From NCBI RefSeq assembly GCF_037977235.1, contig NZ_CP150276.1, forward strand, positions 124,001-188,000: 64,000 nucleotides of DNA, written 5' to 3'. Positions 39,727 through 48,549 of the stretch are shown in pieces. Each line of letters starts with the position of its first letter. The stretch's first letter is position 1. The translations under genes were made by a program, and so were the position numbers. The notes beneath the pieces were generated by a model. That model was given only the letters and a program-made list of their open reading frames with translations. It did not search any database and had not been told where the DNA came from. This DNA comes from Paenibacillus sp. FSL K6-0276 (GTDB taxonomy: Bacteria > Bacillota > Bacilli > Paenibacillales > Paenibacillaceae).

Positions 39727-40881
39727 ATGAGACAAAAAGAAAGAATTCCGCAGCTTGATATTTTTCGGGCGATTGCTATTTTTGCGGTGCTGGCTATTCA
39801 TGCTAGCTCGCGAACGTTGGCGGAGACACTAGGTACGAACATGTTTCATCCGTTCTTGTTTATTAATAAATTCAGTCAGTTCGCCGTACCTTCCTTCATA
39901 TTTTTGAGCGGGTTCGTGCTGTTCTATAACTATATTGACCGTCCACTTGGTGGGAAAACGCTAGGGAAGTTCTACAGTAGAAGGCTGCTTTATATTATCG
40001 TGCCTTATGTACTATTTTCGCTGCTATATTTCGCATTAAAAATGACGGCAGGTCATACATGGAGCTTACCTCCAGGGGAGATGGCTTCTAAGCTTTGGAA
40101 GTATTTATGGACGGGAACTGCATACACGCATCTGTATTATATTGTTATCATTATTCAGTTTTATGTGTTGTTTCCGCTCATTCTGTGGTGCTTGCAAAAG
40201 GTTCGTCGTCTGGCGGCTTGGGCGCCACTAATCGGGCTGCTGCTACAGTGGGGTTTTGTGCTGCTGAATAAATACATGACTAATCACGGGTACTGGCAGT
40301 TGTCCAAGGGTAGTCTGGCGATCACTTATTTCTCATATTTCTTGCTTGGCGCTGGGATTGCGGTGTATTACCCTTCTTTAAAAAAATGGCTAGTTCTCTC
40401 ACGTGAAGGCTGGCGCGCCGGTAAAGGTCCGGTATGGATTACGCTGTGGCTATTATGGCTTGTGGCGGGGATTGTCCATGTGGAACTGTGGTTTAACAAC
40501 TATACGAAGAAAACAGTAATCAATAGTTTATGGTATGAGGGATTCTCTAACCTTCATGCGCTGCTCTCTTGTATTGTATTGCTTCAAGTGTCCTTCTTAC
40601 TGTACGGAGCGGGCCGTAGCTTACTCACAAGACTGTTGTTATCTGCCGGAGCCTGCTCTTTCGGAATCTATTTACTGCATCCGTTACTGCTATTTTTCTA
40701 TAGAAAATTACCGTTTCACGGAGGTTCTCTTGCATATACAGCAGCGATTGCTGGGGGTTGGCTCTTTGCGTTGTTAGGTTCATGGCTGATAGTGGCTCTA
40801 TCCTTCCGATACATCAAATCTACTTGGATCATCTTCGGATCGGGTCCACAGAAAGCGAAAACGAATTCTAAAGGCGCCTAA
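39727..40881 (+). CDS. Acyltransferase-3 family membrane protein (second of a tandem pair)
   Basis: A 384-aa paralogue of the preceding gene. The start is ATG at 39727 (MRQKERIPQLDIFRAIAIFA) behind CAGGAGGAAAG. It shares the N-terminal DIFRAIAIFAVLAIHASS motif, SFIFLSGFVLFYNY, YTHLYYIVIIIQFYVLFPL and KGSLAITYFSYFLLGA with its neighbour, which indicates a local duplication followed by divergence. The gap is only 43 bp, so both are on one transcript. Two different acceptors, or two steps in one surface modification, are possible (inference). A bidirectional terminator follows. Confidence 0.85.
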   Translation: MRQKERIPQLDIFRAIAIFAVLAIHASSRTLAETLGTNMFHPFLFINKFSQFAVPSFIFLSGFVLFYNYIDRPLGGKTLGKFYSRRLLYIIVPYVLFSLLYFALKMTAGHTWSLPPGEMASKLWKYLWTGTAYTHLYYIVIIIQFYVLFPLILWCLQKVRRLAAWAPLIGLLLQWGFVLLNKYMTNHGYWQLSKGSLAITYFSYFLLGAGIAVYYPSLKKWLVLSREGWRAGKGPVWITLWLLWLVAGIVHVELWFNNYTKKTVINSLWYEGFSNLHALLSCIVLLQVSFLLYGAGRSLLTRLLLSAGACSFGIYLLHPLLLFFYRKLPFHGGSLAYTAAIAGGWLFALLGSWLIVALSFRYIKSTWIIFGSGPQKAKTNSKGA

Positions 40882-40908
40882 CTTAGTTTACGTGCTAATG
40901 GCAACAAA

Positions 40909-40957
40909 GAAAGCGTCGGTCTTCCACCATAGGGTGGGTTGACCGGCGCTTTTTGAT
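40909..40957. terminator. Bidirectional terminator between the acyltransferases and gntK
   Basis: Stem AAAGCGTCGGTC / GACCGGCGCTTT containing an inner CCACC/GGTGG hairpin; T-rich on both exits (TTTTTGATTTTTT to the right, TTTCTTTGTT to the left). Confidence 0.82.
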
Positions 40958-40993
40958 TTTTTATGCCTTTATTCTCCAGCTTGTTCAAATAAA

Positions 40994-41085
40994 AGAAAGT
41001 ATAAGTTTCACGTTATACATTATCCTTATATTTCTCGCATAAAAGCTTACAGTCCTTATAAGGACGCCGAAGGCATTTATGCTTG
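40994..41085 (+). repeat. Dispersed palindromic intergenic repeat, copy B
   Basis: A 92-bp copy starting AGAAAGTATAAGTTTCACG, with inner GTCCTTATAAGGAC and ending GCATTTATGCTTG. Its right end overlaps the last codons of gntK: the gntK stop (TAA at 41077-41079, minus strand) and the final Gln-Ala codons lie inside the repeat. Confidence 0.85.
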
Positions 41086-42612
41086 CCGCTGGAATTCTGC
41101 AATGGCTTGATACTGGCTTTCGAGACTACGGTAGACAGAAATATAGATCGGTAGTAGCTGCTTGTATATTTTGGTATGTTCATCAATTGGAGTATGCTTA
41201 TGGGTTGAACCAATCATGTCAAACACGACATCAAAGGACTCGACTCGACCTGTTGCATAAAGGCCAAGTACAACCGCACCGAGGCAAGAGCTCTCGATAC
41301 TCTCCGGAATGACAACCTCCTGATCAAAGATATCAGCCATCATCTGCCGCCATAATGAGGAGTGGGCGAAGCCGCCTGTGGCTAGGATTTTGCTGGGACG
41401 TCCGATTTGCTCCTCCATCGCGAGCAGGACCGTATACATGTTAAAGATCACGCCTTCTAAGACCGACCGAATCATATGCTCCTTATGGTGATTCATAGAA
41501 AGGCCAAAGAAGGAGCCGCGGGCATCTGGATTCCACAGCGGCGCTCGTTCCCCGGTCAAGTAGGGATGGAATAAAAGTCCGCCGCTCCCCGCAGGAACTT
41601 GCTCCGCGATGCGAGTTAGAACCTCGTATGGGTCAATGCCGAGACGTTTGGCGGTTTCGACTTCAGAGGCCGCGAACTCATCCCGTACCCAGCGGAACAG
41701 CATACCGCCATTATTAACGGGTCCTCCGATCACCCAATGTTTTGGGGTTAAGTTATAACAGAAGGTCCGTCCTTTGGGATCGGTGAGCGGGTGATCCACT
41801 ACGGTACGAATTGCTCCGCTGGTTCCAATCGTAGCGGCAACTACACCGGGCTCAATTGCGCCTACGCCGAGGTTGGACAGGACACCATCACTGGCGCCAA
41901 CAACAAATGGAGTTGTAGGGAGCAGAAAAAGCTCCTCTGCCAGACCAGGGAGTAGCCCTTGCATGATCTGCGTGGTGGGAACAAGCTGCGAGAGTTGATC
42001 CGTTGTAATGTGGGCAATCTCCAAAGCTTCTTTATCCCATTCTAGATTCTCTAGATTGAGCATGCCTGTGGAAGAGGCAATGGAATGATCGATGATGTAT
42101 TCGCCAAACAGTCTTGCGAATATGTATTCTTTTATGGAAATGAACTTATAGGTTTGCTGGAACAAGTCAGGTTGCTCTTCACGAAGCCACATTAATTTGG
42201 TGATCGGAGACATTGGGTGAATAGGTGTTCCTGTGCGCAAATACAATTCATGACCGTTTAGCTCATCCTTCAAACGAAGTGCGCAACCGGCACTGCGATT
42301 ATCAGCCCATGTGATGCAGGCAGTTAGGGCCTTACCCAGTTTATCAACTGCAATGACACTGTGCATGGCTGAACTGAAGGAGACAAATAGGATTTTATCC
42401 GCAGATACACCGCTTTGCCGCATAACATTAGAAATAGTATGGAAGACTGCACTTAGGATTTGCTCCGGGTCCTGCTCCGCTATAGAAGGTGAGGGCTGAT
42501 GCAAAGGATATCCTACATTAGCTTGTGCAGCTATGGCTCCTTTTTCCTCGAAGAGAACTGCTTTTGTACTTGTAGTTCCAATATCAACACCAATCATATA
42601 GGATTTAGTCAC
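41077..42612 (-). CDS. gntK: Gluconokinase
   Basis: A 511-aa FGGY-family kinase that phosphorylates D-gluconate to 6-phosphogluconate for the pentose phosphate pathway. The N-terminus MIGVDIGTTSTKAVLFEEKG is the phosphate-1 loop. VSFSSAMHSVIAVD, CITWADNRSAG, VVGASDGVLSNLGVGA, IGTSGAIRT, WVIGGPVNNGG and HPYLTGERAPLWNPDARGSF all match B. subtilis GntK closely. The start is GTG at 42612 behind AAGAAGGG. The gene stands alone: no gntP, gntZ or gntR is adjacent. It has a good promoter at 42692-42720. The 3' end runs into repeat copy B. Confidence 0.93.
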   Translation of the reverse strand: MTKSYMIGVDIGTTSTKAVLFEEKGAIAAQANVGYPLHQPSPSIAEQDPEQILSAVFHTISNVMRQSGVSADKILFVSFSSAMHSVIAVDKLGKALTACITWADNRSAGCALRLKDELNGHELYLRTGTPIHPMSPITKLMWLREEQPDLFQQTYKFISIKEYIFARLFGEYIIDHSIASSTGMLNLENLEWDKEALEIAHITTDQLSQLVPTTQIMQGLLPGLAEELFLLPTTPFVVGASDGVLSNLGVGAIEPGVVAATIGTSGAIRTVVDHPLTDPKGRTFCYNLTPKHWVIGGPVNNGGMLFRWVRDEFAASEVETAKRLGIDPYEVLTRIAEQVPAGSGGLLFHPYLTGERAPLWNPDARGSFFGLSMNHHKEHMIRSVLEGVIFNMYTVLLAMEEQIGRPSKILATGGFAHSSLWRQMMADIFDQEVVIPESIESSCLGAVVLGLYATGRVESFDVVFDMIGSTHKHTPIDEHTKIYKQLLPIYISVYRSLESQYQAIAEFQRQA

Positions 42613-42691
42613 GCGTTAGCCCTTCTTTCTAGTTGAAAGTAGATTTTTAGAACACTAATTACATAATTATGAAGTACAATCATATTAGCTC

Positions 42692-42720
42692 ATTATAGTA
42701 TTGGATAAACGTGGAGGCAA
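42692..42720 (-). promoter_or_regulatory. Promoter of gntK
   Basis: On the minus strand, TTGCCT (42715-42720), 17-bp spacer and TATAAT (42692-42697). A short palindrome, CATAATTATG (42662-42671), lies just downstream of the predicted start and could be an operator. The B. subtilis GntR operator sequence was not found. Confidence 0.7.
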
Positions 42721-42863
42721 AATAAAGGGATTACCAAGTTTTCATTCGAAGTACATAAGTATTTATTTCAGAATAGGATTCTCATTGCGAAGAATTTAAC
42801 CCAGATGGACAAGCTCTAAGCATAAAGGTATTTCACATGAAATTATAGCTTTACCCCGTTGGA

Positions 42864-42893
42864 TTGACGAAAAAGTGGTATACATGATACGAT
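42864..42893 (+). promoter_or_regulatory. Promoter of the histidine operon
   Basis: TTGACG (42864-42869), 18-bp spacer, TACGAT (42888-42893), about 84 bp before hisZ. A hairpin CTTTAC-CATA-GTAAAG follows in the leader (about 42921-42936). No T-box motif and no terminator are seen. Confidence 0.6.
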
Positions 42894-42976
42894 ACTAAAA
42901 ATACTTTAATTTGCTACCACTTTACCATAGTAAAGCAAACATAAACAGTACTTAATGATAACTGACGAGGTGAACA

Positions 42977-44200
42977 ATGAAGATGTCCAAACCAAAGGGA
43001 TTTGAGAAGCCGTCTGGCGTTCGGGACTATCTGCCCCGGGCCGTAACGAAATTGCGCAAAATTGAGAACGATGTACTGCATTGCATGAGTCGCTGGGGTT
43101 ATCAGCAAATGATGACTCCGACGCTAGAATATTACGATACGGTTGGTGTGGCTAGCTCTACGTCCGACCAAAAGCTTTATAAATTGCTTAACAACCGTGG
43201 TCAGGCTTTGGTGCTTCGGTCAGAAATGACTGCTCCGGTCGCCCGTGTTGTCGCATCCCTATTGAAGGATGAGCCACTGCCATTGCGTCTGTCATATCAC
43301 GCTAATGTCTTCCGTGCCATTGAGGAAGAGGCGGGGCGGGAAGCGGAGTTTTTCCAGACAGGAGTAGAGCTGGTAGGTGATGATTCACCTGAGGCGGATG
43401 CTGAGGTAGTGGCGCTTGCGATTTCTTCGTTGCAGGCTGCGGGTGTGAAGTCTTTTAAAATTGCTATGGGGCATGTCGGTTTTCTGAACGGTTTATTTGA
43501 GGAGGCACTCCCAGAATTGCCTGATGCTCAGGAGGAACTGAAAAGTCATTTGCTGGGCCGTGACTATGTCTCTTTCCGGGAGACCTTACGACGGCTGGAT
43601 CTGACGGATGCACAGAAAAATGAATTGGATGGACTGCTGCGTCTACGCGGAGGCAAGGAGATTTGTGGACAGGCGCTGGAGCTTAGTAGCCATCCGCTTG
43701 CCCGTAATTCAATAGATCATTTGTGCAAGGTATGGGAGGTGCTGGTCTCTTACGGTGTATCACAGCATGTGCTGATCGATCTGACGATGATCGGGGACTT
43801 TTCCTATTATACAGGCATGACTTTTGAAGGCTATGCAGCGGAATTAGGATTTCCGGTATGCAGTGGAGGCAGATATGATAATCTGTTGCAGCAGTTCGGA
43901 CGTCCGATCCCTTCCACAGGTTTTTCCTTAAAAACGAATCGCATACTGGACGGTGTAACCGGATCAAGCGAAGATGAAGAGCTGCCTATATTGATCCAAT
44001 ATGATGCAGTTCGCAGAAAAGAAGGTCTGGAAGAGGCAACACGCTTGCGGACGGAAGGTCACGCGGTAGTGACTAGACTGGCAGCAGGTCCAGAAGAGCT
44101 TGAAACGGTGAAGCGTTTGGATACGGACACGGTAGAAGCAGAGGGTGTGCGGTACGGCGAAATCTACACTTTCGTATCTTTTGTAAGTGAGCATGGCTGA
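42977..44200 (+). CDS. hisZ: ATP phosphoribosyltransferase regulatory subunit
   Basis: A 407-aa HisRS-like protein without tRNA-charging function that assembles with the short HisG and makes it sensitive to histidine. The N-terminus (KPSGVRDYLPRAVTKLRKIE) and class II core motifs (LRSEMTAPVARVVASLL, FRAIEEEAGREAEFFQTGVEL, IDLTMIGDFSYYTGMTFEGY, CSGGRYDNLLQQFG) are present. The C-terminal part is shorter than in HisS and lacks its anticodon domain. The start is ATG at 42977 behind GAGGTG. It is the first gene of the his operon. Confidence 0.94.
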   Translation: MKMSKPKGFEKPSGVRDYLPRAVTKLRKIENDVLHCMSRWGYQQMMTPTLEYYDTVGVASSTSDQKLYKLLNNRGQALVLRSEMTAPVARVVASLLKDEPLPLRLSYHANVFRAIEEEAGREAEFFQTGVELVGDDSPEADAEVVALAISSLQAAGVKSFKIAMGHVGFLNGLFEEALPELPDAQEELKSHLLGRDYVSFRETLRRLDLTDAQKNELDGLLRLRGGKEICGQALELSSHPLARNSIDHLCKVWEVLVSYGVSQHVLIDLTMIGDFSYYTGMTFEGYAAELGFPVCSGGRYDNLLQQFGRPIPSTGFSLKTNRILDGVTGSSEDEELPILIQYDAVRRKEGLEEATRLRTEGHAVVTRLAAGPEELETVKRLDTDTVEAEGVRYGEIYTFVSFVSEHG

Positions 44201-44211
44201 GAGATCGCTAG

Positions 44212-44303
44212 CAAGCTAAAACGCCTTCGGTGTCCTTATAAGGACGGTAGCGTTTATGCGAGAATTATAAGGATAAAGCATAGCGTGAAACTTATACTTT
44301 CTT
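44212..44303 (-). repeat. Dispersed palindromic intergenic repeat, copy C (inverted)
   Basis: A 92-bp copy in reverse orientation. On the minus strand it reads AGAAAGTATAAGTTTCACGC, then CCTTATAATTCTCGCATAAACG, the inner GTCCTTATAAGGAC and GTTTTAGCTTG (quoted in separate blocks). It lies within the his operon between hisZ and hisG, so it is transcribed as part of the message. Confidence 0.85.
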
Positions 44304-44367
44304 ATAATTTGAAAAAGAGCGGTTAAGATAAATTTTGCATGGAGATGGAAAAGGAGGCAACTTAACG

Positions 44368-45006
44368 ATGGCACAGATTTTGAAGGTCGCTATGCCAAAA
44401 GGTCGGATTTATGAAAAGGCTGCTGAGCTGTTCCGCCAGGCAGGTCTCCCGATTCCACCGGATGGTGAGGTATCCCGCAAGCTTGTTATTCCGCTGCCTG
44501 AGGCAGGGATGGAGTTTATATTGGCGAAACCAGTAGATGTACCTACATATGTAGAATATGGTGTGGCGGACATTGGGATCGTGGGCAAAGACGTATTGCT
44601 GGAGGAAGATCGTGATGTATACGAGCTGCTTGATCTTGGCATCGCTCGGTGCCGGATGTCGATCATTGGATTGCCGAACTGGCAGCCGGGGATCCAGCAA
44701 CGTGTAGCAACGAAATATCCGAATGTAGCTTCTAAGTATTTCCGGGAGCAGGGACAGCAGGTCGAGGTCGTGAAGCTGAATGGTTCGATCGAGCTTGCGC
44801 CGCTGATTGGTCTGGCTGATCGTATCGTAGATATGGTAGAAACCGGGCAAACACTGCGGGACAACGGATTGGTTGAGATGAAGAGTATATTCGAAATTAC
44901 GAGCCGTCTTGTGGCGAATCGTGTGAGCTACCGGATGAAGAATGAAGAAATACAGCAGCTGTGTGACAGACTGCAGGCGGTTATAGTAGAACCCAATTTG
45001 CGGTAG
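44368..45006 (+). CDS. hisG: ATP phosphoribosyltransferase catalytic subunit (short form)
   Basis: A 212-aa enzyme joining ATP and PRPP in the first step of histidine synthesis. The start is ATG at 44368 ([20 protein letters not shown]) behind AAAGGAGGC; the frame opens at 44335 without a site. Motifs: [17 protein letters not shown], and the PRPP-binding region [24 protein letters not shown]. The absence of the C-terminal regulatory domain marks the short form, which needs HisZ, encoded just upstream. Confidence 0.96.
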   Translation: MAQILKVAMPKGRIYEKAAELFRQAGLPIPPDGEVSRKLVIPLPEAGMEFILAKPVDVPTYVEYGVADIGIVGKDVLLEEDRDVYELLDLGIARCRMSIIGLPNWQPGIQQRVATKYPNVASKYFREQGQQVEVVKLNGSIELAPLIGLADRIVDMVETGQTLRDNGLVEMKSIFEITSRLVANRVSYRMKNEEIQQLCDRLQAVIVEPNLR

Positions 45007-45044
45007 GTGGGAACAGACGTTAAAGGGTAAGGGAGGAACCAGCG

Positions 45045-46355
45045 GTGAAGGTTGTATCGAGCAAGGAATTTAAGCTAGAGCGAGAAGTCGAGTATGGAAC
45101 ACCGGAGCAAAATAAGGCGGTAAAGGAAATTGTGACCGCGATTAAAAAAGAAGGAGACACGGCGCTTCTTCGCTACACGGAGCAATTTGACCGGGTCACG
45201 CTTACGCCGAATCAGCTGCGAGTTACTCCGGAAGAGCTTCAGGCCGCATATGGCCGAGTAGAGGAATCTTTCGTATCCGCTATTCAAGCGGCTGCGGCCA
45301 ATATCCGAGCGTTTCATGCCAGACAGAAACGCAATTCGTGGATGGACTTGCAGCCCGATGGAACGATTCTGGGGCAGATTATTCGTCCGCTGAAGCGGGT
45401 AGGCGTATACGTTCCTGGTGGAAAGGCAGCTTATCCTTCCTCGGTGCTGATGAACGTGATCCCTGCGCAGATCGCGGGCGTGCCGGAGATCGTAATGGTA
45501 ACTCCGCCATCCACTGGTGGCAAAGAAGGTATTGATCCTTATATCCTGGTTGCTGCCGCAGAAGCAGGCGTGAATGAAATCTACCGTGTGGGCGGAGCGC
45601 AGGCGGTAGCTGCTTTGGCTTTTGGTACGGAGAGCATAGCGCCGGTAGATAAAATATGTGGACCCGGCAATATATACGTTGCGCTGGCTAAACGCGAGGT
45701 ATATGGTGCCGTGGACATCGACAGTATCGCGGGTCCAAGCGAAATTGTCGTGCTGGCAGATGAGACCGCTGAGCCGGCTTATGTCGCAGCGGACCTGCTC
45801 TCACAGGCCGAGCATGACGAGATGGCCTCGGCGATTCTGGTCACGCCATCGCAGAGCTTGGCGGATAGCGTGGCGGCTGAGGTGGAGCGTCAGCTACAAG
45901 AACTGCCGCGTCAGGCGATCGCCCGTTCTTCCGTAGAGAATTACGGCGCGATCATTGTTGTGGAATCTATGGAGGAAGGAATCTCCGTAGTGAATAGATT
46001 GGCACCAGAGCATCTAGAGATTGTTGTCGAGGATCCAATGGGCCTTGTGGGTAGCATCGAGAATGCTGGAGCGATCTTCCTGGGAGCGTATAGCTCCGAG
46101 CCCGTGGGCGACTATTTTGCCGGACCCAATCATATTATTCCGACCAATGGTACGGCCCGGTTCTCGTCGCCAGTGGATGTGGATGATTTTATAAAAAAAT
46201 CAAGTCTGATCTATTACAGCAAGGAAGCACTTCTACGTGATGGGAAGACCATTATAGAGCTGGCACGTCGCGAAGGGTTAGAAGGCCACGCACGAGCCAT
46301 TGAGATTCGATTGGAGAACGAAGGAAAAGGTGGAGACGGATATGGAGAACAATAA
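45045..46355 (+). CDS. hisD: Histidinol dehydrogenase
   Basis: A 436-aa NAD- and zinc-dependent enzyme that oxidises histidinol to histidine in two steps. Visible blocks include [53 protein letters not shown] motif, [16 protein letters not shown] and [11 protein letters not shown], with the zinc and catalytic His/Glu in the last two. The start is GTG at 45045 behind GGAGG. The 3' end overlaps hisB by 14 bp. Confidence 0.96.
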   Translation: MKVVSSKEFKLEREVEYGTPEQNKAVKEIVTAIKKEGDTALLRYTEQFDRVTLTPNQLRVTPEELQAAYGRVEESFVSAIQAAAANIRAFHARQKRNSWMDLQPDGTILGQIIRPLKRVGVYVPGGKAAYPSSVLMNVIPAQIAGVPEIVMVTPPSTGGKEGIDPYILVAAAEAGVNEIYRVGGAQAVAALAFGTESIAPVDKICGPGNIYVALAKREVYGAVDIDSIAGPSEIVVLADETAEPAYVAADLLSQAEHDEMASAILVTPSQSLADSVAAEVERQLQELPRQAIARSSVENYGAIIVVESMEEGISVVNRLAPEHLEIVVEDPMGLVGSIENAGAIFLGAYSSEPVGDYFAGPNHIIPTNGTARFSSPVDVDDFIKKSSLIYYSKEALLRDGKTIIELARREGLEGHARAIEIRLENEGKGGDGYGEQ

Positions 46356-46950
46356 CGAACAGGCCTTGCGCCAAGCTGGATTAAGTCGCAAAACAAACGA
46401 GACGGATATTAAGCTGTCTCTTAACGTAGATGGAAGTGGAGTTTCCGAGCTGGAGACGGATGTTCCTTTTTTGAATCATATGCTGGATCTGTTTACGAAG
46501 CACGGCCAGTTTGACCTGTCAGTACAGGCGCGTGGCGATATCGAGATTGATGACCACCACACGGTTGAAGACATTGGGATCTGCCTAGGTCAGGCGCTGC
46601 ACGAAGCACTGGGTGATAAAAAAGGGATCAAACGGTATGCGAGTGTTTTTGTACCGATGGATGAGGCTTTGGCACAAGTTGTGATCGATATCAGCAATCG
46701 TCCTCACTTTGAATATCGCGCGACGTATCCTTCACAACAGGTGGGCAGCTTCTCGACGGAGCTTGTTCAAGAGTTCTTATGGAAGTTTGCGCTGGAAGCT
46801 CGGATTACGCTGCATGTTATCGTACACTACGGTTCTAATACACATCACATGATTGAGGCTGTATTCAAGGCGCTCGGACGTGCGCTGGATGAGGCGACAC
46901 TGATTGATCCACGTGTGAAGGGCGTGCCTTCCACGAAGGGAGTGCTGTAG
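46342..46950 (+). CDS. hisB: Imidazoleglycerol-phosphate dehydratase
   Basis: A 202-aa manganese enzyme for the sixth step of histidine synthesis. The start is ATG at 46342 ([20 protein letters not shown]) behind AAGGTGGAG; an earlier frame start at 46300 lies inside hisD without a site. Metal-binding motifs [35 protein letters not shown] and [22 protein letters not shown] are clear. Single-function form, without the phosphatase domain seen in enterobacteria. Confidence 0.96.
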   Translation: MENNNEQALRQAGLSRKTNETDIKLSLNVDGSGVSELETDVPFLNHMLDLFTKHGQFDLSVQARGDIEIDDHHTVEDIGICLGQALHEALGDKKGIKRYASVFVPMDEALAQVVIDISNRPHFEYRATYPSQQVGSFSTELVQEFLWKFALEARITLHVIVHYGSNTHHMIEAVFKALGRALDEATLIDPRVKGVPSTKGVL

Positions 46951-46951
46951 C

Positions 46952-47575
46952 ATGACTGTTGCGATCGTCGATTATGGCATGGGCAACCTGCACAGTGTGA
47001 GCAAGGCGGTAGAACGTCTCGGTTATGAGTGTGTGGTGACGGGTGAAGCTGAGCAAATTCTTGCTGCTGATAGTGTCATTCTGCCTGGTGTCGGTGCATT
47101 TGGCGATGCGATGGGGCATTTGCGGGAAAATGGTTTGGATCTTGTAGTCAAACAGGTAGCTGCCGGAACGCAGCCGCTGCTTGGGATTTGCCTTGGTATG
47201 CAGCTGCTGTTTAGCAGCAGTGAAGAGCATGGCAGCCATGAAGGACTTGATATTCTCTCAGGTTCGGTGGTGCGTTTCGCTCCTAGAGATGGCTATAAGG
47301 TGCCGCATATGGGGTGGAACAAGCTGAGCTTTAAGCAACCGCAAAGCCCGCTGTTCGAAGGACTCGATGAGGGACATGTGTATTTTGTACACTCTTATCA
47401 CGCGCTTGTAGCGAAAGAAAGTGATCTACTGGCTGTCACGGATTATGGTTACCCAGTAACGGCTATTGTTGGGCAAGGCAATGTATTCGGTATGCAGTTC
47501 CACCCGGAGAAGAGCGGGGAGCTTGGAATCAAGCTGCTGGGCAATTTCTTGAAGCTTAAGGGAGAGCGGGCGTAA
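46952..47575 (+). CDS. hisH: Imidazole glycerol phosphate synthase, glutaminase subunit
   Basis: A 207-aa class I glutamine amidotransferase that supplies ammonia to HisF. The nucleophile Cys is in LLGICLGMQLLF near residue 78; the His and Glu of the triad are in GMQFHPEKSG. HMGWNKL and VYFVHSYHA are family motifs. It starts 1 bp after the hisB stop. In the standard order hisF should follow hisA directly; here they are separated by an IS. Confidence 0.96.
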   Translation: MTVAIVDYGMGNLHSVSKAVERLGYECVVTGEAEQILAADSVILPGVGAFGDAMGHLRENGLDLVVKQVAAGTQPLLGICLGMQLLFSSSEEHGSHEGLDILSGSVVRFAPRDGYKVPHMGWNKLSFKQPQSPLFEGLDEGHVYFVHSYHALVAKESDLLAVTDYGYPVTAIVGQGNVFGMQFHPEKSGELGIKLLGNFLKLKGERA

Positions 47576-47617
47576 GCCACGCTATAAATATAATGTAACG
47601 AAAGTGGGGAGCGCCAA

Positions 47618-48355
47618 ATGTCTTCTTTTATTGTATATCCGGCGATTGATATCCGGGATGGAAAATGCGTCAGGCTGCAGCAAGGGGATTACAGTCAGGA
47701 AACGATATACAATGATAGTCCACTGAAGGTGGCAAAATCATGGGAAGAGCAAGGCGGAAAATTCATTCATTTGGTGGACTTAGACGGTGCGAAAGCAGGT
47801 CATCCTGTGAATGATGCGATTATCGGTGCTATTGCTGCTAATGCTAACGTGCCTGTTCAGGTGGGCGGTGGCCTTCGTAATCTTGCGGACGTGGAAAAAT
47901 TGCTCGGACTTGGCGTTAGCCGCGTTATTATCGGCACTGCTGCGATTAACGATCATGCTTTTACCGAAGCGGTATTGGCTAAATACGGTGATAAAGTAGC
48001 TATCGGCATTGATGCCCGTAACGGCTATGTTGCGACACATGGCTGGTTGAATACCTCTGAAGTACGTGCTGAAGATTTGGCTAAGGAATTGACTGCAAAA
48101 GGAGCCGAAACGTTCATTTACACCGACATTTCCCGCGACGGAATGATGCAGGGGCCGAACGTGGAAGGAATTCTGTCCATGGCGCAGGCCAGCGGCAAAA
48201 CCGTGATCGCCTCCGGCGGAGTTACCAGTCTTGATGATCTGCTGCGTCTGAACGTGCATAGCGGCAGTGGTGTGGGCGGTGCTATTGTTGGCAAGGCGTT
48301 GTACACGGGCAATATTGATCTTTCTGAAGCTTTGCAGGCGCTTGGGCAGAAGTAG
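47618..48355 (+). CDS. hisA: ProFAR isomerase HisA
   Basis: A 245-aa beta/alpha barrel that opens the ribose ring of ProFAR in histidine synthesis. The two catalytic Asp are in YPAIDIRDGKCVRL (about residue 9) and YTDISRDGMMQGPN (about residue 130). VQVGGGLRNL and VIIGTAA bind phosphate. Near-identical fold to HisF. The start is ATG at 47618. It is the last gene before the insertion. Confidence 0.95.
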   Translation: MSSFIVYPAIDIRDGKCVRLQQGDYSQETIYNDSPLKVAKSWEEQGGKFIHLVDLDGAKAGHPVNDAIIGAIAANANVPVQVGGGLRNLADVEKLLGLGVSRVIIGTAAINDHAFTEAVLAKYGDKVAIGIDARNGYVATHGWLNTSEVRAEDLAKELTAKGAETFIYTDISRDGMMQGPNVEGILSMAQASGKTVIASGGVTSLDDLLRLNVHSGSGVGGAIVGKALYTGNIDLSEALQALGQK

Positions 48356-48404
48356 TGCTGTATGTGTGTGTTAGTTGATGAACCTCACTAACTAGGGTTT
48401 CGGT

Positions 48405-48530
48405 TGTGTTTTGTGCAATAAAACGCTACTTAAAGAGAGCGAATGCTTATTTGATTACACTTTGTACAATCAAAACAGTGCAAAGCCCTCTTTTTCGTCG
48501 ATTCCTCGGGAATCTATTGCACGAAATACA
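48405..48530. repeat. Degenerate TGCAC-type repeat units, left of the IS
   Basis: Short related units built around TTTGTGCAATAAAACG, TTTGTACAATCAAAACAGTG and ATTGCACGAAATACA occur about 50 bp apart. Similar units continue to the right of the IS (49751-50005), which indicates one array that the IS split. No coding capacity. Function unknown. Confidence 0.5.
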
Positions 48531-48549
48531 CGCCTGTTGATTAGCTAAA
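48531..48549 (+). repeat. Terminal inverted repeat, left end of the IS
   Basis: CGCCTGTTGATTAGCTAAA, perfect match to the complement of 49725-49743. Flanked outside by TACA. Confidence 0.9.

Noticed and set aside
42661-42976. T-box riboswitch before hisZ
   Set aside because: I looked for the T-box sequence and an antiterminator; neither is present. Only a normal promoter and a small hairpin are seen.
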